This document shows, piece after piece, positions 6,749 through 11,987 of a DNA stretch of 11,987 nt. Under the pieces are notes generated by a model. It was not told the origin of the DNA. It did no database searches and saw only the letters and a list, made by a program, of their open reading frames with translations. Numbering within the stretch: position 1 is the first letter of the stretch; every line of letters begins with the position of its first letter. Both the position numbers and the translations under genes were made by a program. The stretch lies in the NCBI GenBank assembly GCA_018065815.1, contig JAGHSP010000399.1:1-11987 (forward strand), written 5' to 3'. Source of the DNA: Candidatus Sodaliphilus limicaballi (GTDB lineage: Bacteria > Bacteroidota > Bacteroidia > Bacteroidales > Muribaculaceae).

Positions 6749-7000
6749 AATGCGCTTTGTTAGGGTAACAACTCTTTTGCCCTTGCAGGGCGCATTGTTA
6801 TTACTATCTGTTACCCAAGGCATTGCTAGCAGCAACATTGCTTAGGTAAGGGATTAGTTTCGCATGCAAGTGCGACCCCTTTGAGGTCGGTTGGTATAGG
6901 TATCTTTGTTCCGACGGCCTGCGGCCATCGGTTACGATGCAATGTGACGACTCTGTCGTCATGTGTGGAGGAAAGTCTGCTGGTCTGTTTTTTACCAGGC
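6749..7000. other. Hairpin-rich non-coding region between frr and the DUF4923-like gene
   Basis: About 250 bp with no credible gene but dense short inverted repeats. Pairs: AATGCGC (6749-6755) with GCGCATT (6790-6796); GGGTAACA (6763-6770) with TGTTACCC (6809-6816); GCCCT-TGC-AGGGC (6779-6791); TTGCT-AGC-AGCAA (6823-6835); TCGCA/TGCGA (6860-6875); CGACC/GGTCG (6873-6889); CCGA-GGCC-TGC-GGCC-TCGG with one mismatch (6911-6931); TGACGAC-TCT-GTCGTCA (6945-6961); CTGGT/ACCAG (6980-6998). The first two pairs interleave and could form a pseudoknot. A perfect -7 box TATCTTTG lies at 6901-6908, with TTTG 17 nt before it, shorter than usual. It could be a structured RNA, a dispersed palindromic element, or the remains of one. 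Confidence 0.5.
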
Positions 7001-7006
7001 ACTACT

Positions 7007-7043
7007 AAAAAAAGCACCGCTCTCTTCTATCAGAGAACGATGC
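7007..7043 (-). terminator. Rho-independent terminator of the DUF4923-like lipoprotein gene
   Basis: Read on the minus strand, arms 7043-7032 and 7025-7014 form a 12-bp stem (two G-U wobbles) with a 6-nt loop, followed at once by seven T (7013-7007). It starts about 54 nt beyond the stop codon. The wobbles are G-U only in the minus-strand RNA, which supports this orientation. Confidence 0.85.
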
Positions 7044-7096
7044 CCCATTCTTAGTGACAAATATGTTTTTATAGAATTGTGTGTATATTTTAGTGT

Positions 7097-7810
7097 TTAG
7101 TTTGTCTTTGTAGTATCAAAGCCCACTCTCACGCCGTCGAATTGCGAGCCCAGGTCGCCCACTGTCTTGATGGCCGTGTTGCCCGAGAGTGATGACATCA
7201 TCTGCAGCAAAGCCAGCAGTTTCTTCGACTCGAAGGTGAACGCCATGCCCGTTGTGGTGCGGGTCACGTAGGCGGTGACCTGCGCTAAAGGGGTGCTTAT
7301 CTTGATGGTGCCTGCTGCCGAGTCGAGCACGTAGGTGCCGTTGAGCGGAAGTCCATCTACCTTGCCCTGGAACTGTCCGTTCTGGGCGAAGGTGAGATAA
7401 GTGTTGCTCTCCTTGATGCCGGCGCTCTTATAAACCGGTGCCAGCTTTTCCTTGATTTGGCCTGCAGCCACTGCGCCGCCTGCCTGTGCAAGGAGTTTCT
7501 CGCTGGTGAACGCACAGCCGGGTGCCGAGTAGGTCCAAGTGCCCACGAGTTGGGCTTGGGTGACTTGTGTCTTGCCTATCACGAGGTCGAGAAGGCTGTT
7601 GACCGTCTGCTGGCTGCCCAGAGCGCCCAGAACACCGCCGAGCAGGTCGCCCAACCCCGTAGACGGGGTGCCGGTGGTGCCGGTTGTGTTACCTGTTGTC
7701 GTGCCAGTCGCACCCGTTGTCGTACCCGAGCCGGGGAATCCCATGCCAGGCCCGCAACTGCCAGCCGCGAGGGCAAGCGAAATGATTGATACAATGCAAA
7801 TCTTTTTCAT
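7097..7810 (-). CDS. DUF4923-like lipoprotein (lipocalin-like fold)
   Basis: A 237-residue protein from the ATG at 7810 (MKKICIV...). Signal peptide residues 1-18 end in LALAAGSC, giving a lipidated Cys19. Next comes a Gly/Thr-rich linker (about 28-52, GTTTGATGTTTG type), a Gly/Leu segment LGDLLGGVLGALG (52-65), then a C-terminal domain starting near LVGTWTYSAPGCAF (88-101). The order 'LVGTW-Y--P...FTSEKLLAQAGGAVAAGQIKEKLAPVYKSAGI' and the ending 'YDG/FDGVRVGF' match the DUF4923 family I know from Bacteroidales, a lipocalin-like beta-barrel of unknown role. Another in-frame ATG is at 7825, but that lies inside the predicted -7 box, and the signal peptide fits the 7810 start better. It has its own promoter and terminator, so it is a single-gene unit. 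Probably anchored in the outer membrane. Confidence 0.85.
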   Translation of the reverse strand: MKKICIVSIISLALAAGSCGPGMGFPGSGTTTGATGTTTGNTTGTTGTPSTGLGDLLGGVLGALGSQQTVNSLLDLVIGKTQVTQAQLVGTWTYSAPGCAFTSEKLLAQAGGAVAAGQIKEKLAPVYKSAGIKESNTYLTFAQNGQFQGKVDGLPLNGTYVLDSAAGTIKISTPLAQVTAYVTRTTTGMAFTFESKKLLALLQMMSSLSGNTAIKTVGDLGSQFDGVRVGFDTTKTN

Positions 7811-7822
7811 ATTTTCTTGATG

Positions 7823-7857
7823 CAAAATTAGTTATAAATTTCGTTTTGAGAACCAAA
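7823..7857 (-). promoter_or_regulatory. Candidate promoter of the DUF4923-like gene
   Basis: On the minus strand TAATTTTG (7830-7823) fits TAnnTTTG exactly, with TTTG (7857-7854) 23 nt upstream, slightly wide of the usual 19-21. Transcription would start around 7817, only about six bases before the ATG at 7810, so the mRNA would be nearly leaderless. Either that is real, or the promoter is elsewhere. Confidence 0.45.
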
Positions 7858-7933
7858 AATAAGGAATAATAGACCAATGCCCATTATTCCCCTATAAAAG
7901 CAACGTTTCACTCTTTTTATTTGAATCCACGTT

Positions 7934-8836
7934 TTAGTTGTACAGGTCAAGGGCCTTGCGCAGTTCTTCTTTGATTTGAGTTTTGAGCTCGGCCGGCGCG
8001 AGCACCTCGATGTTAGCCCCCATTGAGAGCAGCTGCTGCCGGAGGTCGTAGGTGATGCGCATGCGATAAGTAAACACGGAGTATCCCCCCACCTGCACCA
8101 TCTCCTGCTGCGACTCGTGGAGCGGCAATGCACGCAGATACTTGGCCTGGACGGGTTCCACGCGCAGCTTTATCTCCTTGGGTTCGTTGCTGTTGGTCGT
8201 GATGCCGAAGCAATCTTTGAAAAAATCCTTGGGATTGAAGCCTTCGGGCATTTCAAATGGCTTGTCGGCCAGGATGGTGAGGTCGCTCATGCGGTCGAGG
8301 GCATAGGTCTTGATTTTGTTATCGCGGGTGTTGAAGCCAATCACATACCACAGTTGCTTGAAAATCTTCACAAAGTAAGGCATCACCACGTTCCCCTTGG
8401 TCTCTCCGGCACGCACGTAGGACCTGTAAGAGAACTTGATGCACAGGTTGTGCCTGACGGCGTCGATGACCACCGGCAGGTGATGCCGCGCGCTGGGCAC
8501 GTCCTCGAGCATGATGCGCGAAGCCACGTCTTGCGAGTTCTGCAACGTTCCGCTCAACGCCATAGAGTCGAGCATCCACTCGAGGTGTGCATCGCGCGAG
8601 TCGTCGCCGTAGTTCTCGATGTAGTACTCATAATTGCTCTTGTTGCAGTTGATGTTGATGTTGAACATGTCCTCGATGCCGTTGCGGTAGGTCATGAACG
8701 TGCGCCGCGGCAGCGGGCGTCCCTCGTCCACCTCGTGGCGCACCCACAGGTCGTTGAGTTGCGACAGCGTGAGGCTGTGGTAACGCCTGAGGGTGTCAAC
8801 TATCCACAAGTATTTGTTGATGATATTGCGTGCCAT
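7934..8836 (-). CDS. WYL-domain transcriptional regulator
   Basis: A 300-residue protein: an N-terminal winged-helix-like part (about 3-75; LSQLNDLWVRHE, RRTFMTYRNGIEDMF), a WYL domain (about 118-190) and a C-terminal WCX-like extension (about 225-298). The WYL signature appears as WYV (163-165) in FKQLWYVIGFNTRDNKIKTYALDRM; the neighbouring Arg/Tyr residues are typical of the ligand-binding surface. WYL proteins bind nucleic acid or nucleotide-like ligands and control nearby genes. The ATG at 8836 is chosen over an upstream GTG at 8986 that lies inside the symporter gene, because the helix-turn-helix begins at MARNIINKYLW. Only 8 nt separate it from the symporter stop, so the two are almost certainly cotranscribed and it probably regulates that operon. 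WYL proteins also occur in defence islands, but no defence genes are seen here. Confidence 0.9.
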   Translation of the reverse strand: MARNIINKYLWIVDTLRRYHSLTLSQLNDLWVRHEVDEGRPLPRRTFMTYRNGIEDMFNININCNKSNYEYYIENYGDDSRDAHLEWMLDSMALSGTLQNSQDVASRIMLEDVPSARHHLPVVIDAVRHNLCIKFSYRSYVRAGETKGNVVMPYFVKIFKQLWYVIGFNTRDNKIKTYALDRMSDLTILADKPFEMPEGFNPKDFFKDCFGITTNSNEPKEIKLRVEPVQAKYLRALPLHESQQEMVQVGGYSVFTYRMRITYDLRQQLLSMGANIEVLAPAELKTQIKEELRKALDLYN

Positions 8837-8844
8837 TTTTTCAC

Positions 8845-10329
8845 TTATTTGCTTTTGCGCAGAACCACGAGTCCGAGCATGGTGAGCGCAGCGTTGAGAA
8901 GCAGGAGTTCGAAGCCGATGGTGTAGTCGCAATAGGTCTTCATTGCCCACTGGATGGCCCAACTGAGAATGGGAGCGGCAACGCACACAATGGGAACAAA
9001 CTTGTCGCGCACATTACCCTTGACAAACATGCCATAGACAAAGAGACCCAGAATGGGGCCATAGGTGAAACTTGCCAGAGCATAAACCGCGCTGATGGCA
9101 TCGTCGCTACTGAGCATGTAGAAGACATAAATCACGAGCCCCATGATGGCAGCCATCGTCACATGCACCATCTTGCGAGTCTTGGCGAGTTTCTCGTCCT
9201 TCGCGTCTCTATTGAGGATATCGACAGTGAACGAAGTGGTGAGGGCGGTGAGAGCCGAGCCAGCAGCCGAGTAGGCGGCAGCAACGAGGCCCACAGTGAA
9301 GAGGATGCCCACAATCACGTTCAAACCTCCGTCAAATGCCACGAGCGCAAAGATAGAGTCGGTCTTGAATCCCTCGGCAAGTTTGCCGCTGGCATCAATG
9401 ATGGGAACTCCGTTGTGCATGAGGCCCTTGCTCTGGACATAGAGGGTAAGGATTGTACCCAGCACGAGGAAAAGCGCCACTACGAAAATCTGGGTAATAC
9501 CACTCACGATGAGTCCCTTCTTGGACTCCTTGATGTTCTTGCTGGCAAGAGTGCGCTGCATGAGATCCTGGTCGAGGCCAGTGGTGGCGATCACCATGAA
9601 TACGCCAGCCAGGAACTGTTTCCAGAAGTAAGTGCCCTCGGTGGGATTGTCAAAGAAGAAGATGCGCGAAGTGTCGCTGTCGGCAATAGCCGAGCACATG
9701 CCGGCGAAGTCAAGGTTGAGTGCCCTTGCCACAAAAAAGATGCTGAGCACAACGCTGAGCACGAGGCAGGTGCTCTTGAGCGTGTCGGTCCAGATGACAG
9801 TCTTCACGCCGCCCTGCAAGGTGTAGAGGAAAATGAGCGCGATGGTGGCGATGACATTGACAATGAAGGGAATGTGCAACGGACCAAACACGAGGTGCTG
9901 CAAAACGACGCACACCACATAGAAACGCACCGCAGCACCCAGAATCTTGCTGATGAAGAAGAACCATGCACCGGTCTTGTGAGTGTGTCCACCAAAGCGA
10001 TCTTTGAGGTAACCGTAGATAGATACCAGGTTGCTCTTGAAGAACAGGGGTACCAGCACGTAGGATATCACGAAGTAACCCACTGCGAAGCCAAATACCA
10101 TCTGCATGTAACTGTAACTCTTGGCAACAACCATGCCGGGAACCGATGCAAATGTCACGCCCGAGATGGGAGCGCCTATCATGGCAATGGCGACGATAAA
10201 CCAGGGTGCCTGACGTCCGCCAGTGAGGGCATCGCTCTTGTCGCTGCCTCGCGAGGCAAGCCATGAGATGAGGAATAGCAAGATGAAGTAGCCGATGATT
10301 GTGGCTAGTACAATAATGGGAGTATTCAT
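8845..10329 (-). CDS. Sodium:solute symporter (SSS family), possibly for N-acetylmuramic acid
   Basis: A 494-residue inner-membrane transporter with about 13 predicted helices, the SSS (LeuT-fold) layout. Visible helices include IIVLATIIGYFILLFLISWLA (first), WFIVAIAMIGAPISGVTFAS (second, with the broken-helix Gly/Ser/Thr run), LYTLQGGVKTVIWTD (end of the fifth) and VAAAYSAAGSALTALTTSF (about 365-383), the Ser/Thr-rich helix that in this family forms part of the Na+ site. Members carry sugars, sialic acid, proline or other solutes. The substrate is not readable from sequence, but the gene sits between namZ, whose product releases N-acetylmuramic acid, and a WYL regulator. Tannerella MurT, a muramic-acid transporter, is a precedent for the role. 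The gene lies 119 nt after namZ and 8 nt before the WYL gene. Confidence 0.9.
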   Translation of the reverse strand: MNTPIIVLATIIGYFILLFLISWLASRGSDKSDALTGGRQAPWFIVAIAMIGAPISGVTFASVPGMVVAKSYSYMQMVFGFAVGYFVISYVLVPLFFKSNLVSIYGYLKDRFGGHTHKTGAWFFFISKILGAAVRFYVVCVVLQHLVFGPLHIPFIVNVIATIALIFLYTLQGGVKTVIWTDTLKSTCLVLSVVLSIFFVARALNLDFAGMCSAIADSDTSRIFFFDNPTEGTYFWKQFLAGVFMVIATTGLDQDLMQRTLASKNIKESKKGLIVSGITQIFVVALFLVLGTILTLYVQSKGLMHNGVPIIDASGKLAEGFKTDSIFALVAFDGGLNVIVGILFTVGLVAAAYSAAGSALTALTTSFTVDILNRDAKDEKLAKTRKMVHVTMAAIMGLVIYVFYMLSSDDAISAVYALASFTYGPILGLFVYGMFVKGNVRDKFVPIVCVAAPILSWAIQWAMKTYCDYTIGFELLLLNAALTMLGLVVLRKSK

Positions 10330-10350
10330 AAGTTATTGCTGTTATTTCTT

Positions 10351-10422
10351 TTCGTTATTGACGTTATTATCGTTATTGACGTTATTAACGCTATTATCGT
10401 TATTATCGTTAGTAACGTTATT
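10351..10422. repeat. Eight tandem 9-bp repeats between namZ and the symporter gene
   Basis: Eight contiguous 9-bp units of form nnCGTTATT on the plus strand (AATAACGnn on the transcribed minus strand): 10351, 10360, 10369, 10378, 10387, 10396, 10405 and 10414. Six keep CGTTATT exactly; the fifth has CGCTATT and the seventh CGTTAGT. The two leading bases vary (AT, GA, AA, TT). The array is in the namZ-symporter mRNA spacer and lies about 20 nt before the symporter ATG. Unlike a CRISPR there are no spacers. Confidence 0.9.
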
Positions 10423-10448
10423 TTTGTTATTCGTAGCGAAGCGTTTCG

Positions 10449-11675
10449 TTAGTCCTTATAGATGAGATAAGGCTTGCGCTGGGCTTTGAACTTCTCGACG
10501 TCGGCGGCCCAGGTGGCTTTGATCTGGTCGGCGGTCTTGCCGTCCATGATCATCTGCTTGATGTCCTCGCGGCCCATGAGTTTATCGAAGAACTTGTTGA
10601 AGAACTCCTTGCCCAGGTGGCTCGACTTGTAGGCGTCGATGACGTAGGTGAGATCTACCCCACCCTTGATTGCATCTTCCTCGCTCATGAGGTGCAGGTC
10701 GGTGCCATAGCACTTGTTGCCCAGTTGCGGAGGATTCTTGGCACCGAAGCGGCTAGTGGGGGTGAACTCAAACTTGTGGTCGGTCATCGCAGGGTGTCCA
10801 TAGACCTGGAAAGGCCAGTCGGTGCCGCGACCCAGGCTCACGGGCGTGCCCTCGAAGTAGCAAATCGACGGATAGAGGTAGATTGAGAGCATGTTGGGCA
10901 GGTTGGGTGACGGAGCGATGGGGAGGCGGTAGCGAGTGCTGCGGGTGTAGTTGTCGCAAGGCACCACGGTGAGAGGCAGCGACTTGCCGTCTTTGAGCCA
11001 TCCCTCGCCCATTGCCATCTTGGCAAGTTCGCCCATTGTCATGCCATACACGGTGGGGATGGGCAGGCGGCCCACGCCGCTCTTGAGCTTCATGTCGAGG
11101 ATGGGACCATCCACATACATGATGTTGGGGTTGGGACGATCGAGAATCATGACTTCCTTGTCATAGATAATGGCAGCGTCCATCATGTTGATCATTGTCA
11201 CATAGTAGGTATAGTAGCGCAGTCCCACGTCCTGCAAGTCGATGACGCACACGTCGAAGAGGTCCATACTCTCCTTGCTGGGCATGGGCAGTCCGCCGTC
11301 ATAGAGCGAAGCGATGGGCACACCGGTTTTCTCGTCCACGCTGCTCGACACATGTTCGCCAGCATCGGCCTTGCCGCGGAAACCGTGTTCGGGCGAGAAG
11401 ATAGTCACCACGTTGACTTTGTTCTCCAGGAGCACGTCGAGCACATGCTTGTCGCCCACCATGCCGGTCTGGTTGCTGAGCAGAGCCACACGCTTGCCTT
11501 TGAGTTGGGGCAGATACAGGTCGGTGCGCTGGGCACCCACAGCCACTTGCTGCTTGCCCGAGCACTCATGGCCGCAGCACGAAGACGCACCGCCGCATGA
11601 CTGTGCAGTTGCAACACACGCGCCAGCCAGCAAGGCCACAGCAAGGAATAAAGTTCTGAAGATTTTCATATTCAT
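10449..11675 (-). CDS. namZ: Exo-beta-N-acetylmuramidase NamZ (DUF1343)
   Basis: NamZ removes single N-acetylmuramic acid residues from the non-reducing end of peptidoglycan fragments. The 408-residue protein matches the family throughout: LLSNQTGMVG (about 65-74), the catalytic-region motif FSPEHGFRG with Glu96 (about 93-101), DLQDVGLRYYTYYVTM, DRPNPN, GMTMGELAKM, PSPNLPNMLSIYLYPSICYFEGT and LGRGTDWPFQVYGHP. The start is a cleavable export signal (about 1-24); AxA (ATA, 22-24) suits signal peptidase I, while GAC at 18-20 is a weak lipobox, so lipoprotein export is possible. An unusual Cys cluster (C27, C33, C34, C38) follows. Export fits a role on periplasmic or outside peptidoglycan fragments. 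The gene lies 19 nt after the upstream nuclease-family gene and 119 nt before the symporter gene. Confidence 0.95.
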   Translation of the reverse strand: MNMKIFRTLFLAVALLAGACVATAQSCGGASSCCGHECSGKQQVAVGAQRTDLYLPQLKGKRVALLSNQTGMVGDKHVLDVLLENKVNVVTIFSPEHGFRGKADAGEHVSSSVDEKTGVPIASLYDGGLPMPSKESMDLFDVCVIDLQDVGLRYYTYYVTMINMMDAAIIYDKEVMILDRPNPNIMYVDGPILDMKLKSGVGRLPIPTVYGMTMGELAKMAMGEGWLKDGKSLPLTVVPCDNYTRSTRYRLPIAPSPNLPNMLSIYLYPSICYFEGTPVSLGRGTDWPFQVYGHPAMTDHKFEFTPTSRFGAKNPPQLGNKCYGTDLHLMSEEDAIKGGVDLTYVIDAYKSSHLGKEFFNKFFDKLMGREDIKQMIMDGKTADQIKATWAADVEKFKAQRKPYLIYKD

Positions 11676-11694
11676 TGTAAGTTTTATGTTATGG

Positions 11695-11987
11695 TTATTT
11701 TTCGATTATGCAGTCCTCCACATTGCGTGTTTCGCGTGAGATGTTCAAGCCTATGCGGAAAACGTGTTGTCCAGAGAGGGCGAACGGCAAGGTGTAGTCC
11801 TTGCTCTTGATTTGGTCGATAGCGTCCTGGGCCGAGCCGTCAAATTTGAATTCAATGACGTAGCAGAATTTTGGAGTTTGCAGCACCATGTCGATGCGAC
11901 CATAACTAGTGCGATATTCAGCCTGGACATACATGCCTAAGAGTTTGTGCAACAGCCACACCTGGTATTGGTAGTGATTTTCTAAAT
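11695..11987 (-). CDS. C-terminal end of an AAA-ATPase / PD-(D/E)XK nuclease family protein, partial
   Basis: Open to the window edge; about 96 residues are visible. The sequence ENHYQYQVWLLHKLLGMYVQ followed by AEYRTSYGRIDMVLQTPKFC and YVIEFKFDGSAQDAIDQI matches the C-terminal PD-(D/E)XK-like domain (DUF1703) of large Bacteroidetes proteins that usually carry an N-terminal AAA-ATPase domain (PF09820). The nuclease-fold residues are visible: Asp in GRID and Glu/Lys in IEFK. These proteins are often multi-copy and of unclear role, perhaps nucleic-acid related. The stop codon lies 19 nt from the namZ start, so they could share a transcript. The N-terminal part cannot be checked here. Confidence 0.85.
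   Translation of the reverse strand, partial: LENHYQYQVWLLHKLLGMYVQAEYRTSYGRIDMVLQTPKFCYVIEFKFDGSAQDAIDQIKSKDYTLPFALSGQHVFRIGLNISRETRNVEDCIIEK

Noticed and set aside
6749..7000. RNase P RNA or 6S RNA, considered because of the GGAAAGTC phrase near 6970
   Set aside because: The GAGGAAAGTCCGG core and its paired regions are not present, and the overall layout does not fit either RNA.
6635..7017. Two small minus-strand frames in the frr downstream gap
   Set aside because: They result from hairpin-rich DNA that is open on both strands; no start context, promoter or recognisable domain.
7934..8836. WYL protein as marker of a defence island
   Set aside because: No restriction, CBASS, BREX or other defence gene is adjacent; the tight coupling is to a transporter.
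8117..8926. 269-codon plus-strand frame opposite the WYL gene
   Set aside because: Low-complexity His/Val/Asp translation typical of an antisense shadow; the minus-strand frame has recognisable HTH and WYL motifs.
8830..10266. Long open frame on the plus strand (478 codons) opposite the symporter gene
   Set aside because: It is antisense to a clear membrane transporter. Its translation is rich in His/Glu/Asn, has no domain or membrane pattern, and the frame arises from the codon use of the real gene.
10351..10422. CRISPR array
   Set aside because: Units are 9 bp, contiguous and without spacers; no cas genes nearby.

Overview
The window looks like a chromosomal segment from a Bacteroidales gut bacterium, possibly Muribaculaceae or Prevotellaceae. 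The evidence is a fused SecDF, a DUF4923-type lipoprotein, a NamZ (DUF1343) exo-muramidase, a PD-(D/E)XK/AAA-ATPase family protein, several matches to the Bacteroidetes promoter form TTTG-N~20-TAnnTTTG, and A/T-rich leaders with no clear Shine-Dalgarno sequence. The species cannot be fixed from sequence alone. I see no rRNA, tRNA, CRISPR array, insertion sequence or prophage structural gene.

Left part (1-3200, minus strand): secDF fills almost 3 kb. Downstream of its stop lies a hairpin at the window edge. Upstream lies a promoter candidate and a roughly 140-nt leader that can fold into a three-way junction.

Centre-left (3250-6713, plus strand): an S24/LexA-like self-cleaving repressor overlaps an M16 zinc protease by the four bases ATGA, and a small Ig-like lipoprotein follows. 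The repressor promoter has a perfect 8-bp inverted repeat between its -33 and -7 boxes, which suggests autoregulation. frr (ribosome recycling factor) follows behind its own promoter.

Middle (6714-7096): a 380-bp non-coding stretch. Most of it is a chain of short hairpins with a pseudoknot-compatible pair of stems. It ends in a strong intrinsic terminator that serves the convergent lipoprotein gene.

Right part (7097-11987, minus strand): in transcription order these are the C-terminal end of a PD-(D/E)XK/AAA-ATPase family protein (cut by the window edge), namZ, a sodium:solute symporter, a WYL-domain regulator, and then a DUF4923-like lipoprotein with its own promoter and terminator. NamZ releases N-acetylmuramic acid from peptidoglycan fragments, so namZ-symporter-WYL may be a small muramic-acid salvage and sensing unit. 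That is an inference from context.

A recurring oddity is short-period repetition in the gaps between genes: 9-bp units x4 (3251-3286), 7-bp units x4 (5330-5357), three 9-bp units around a palindrome (6023-6067), and 9-bp units x8 (10351-10422).
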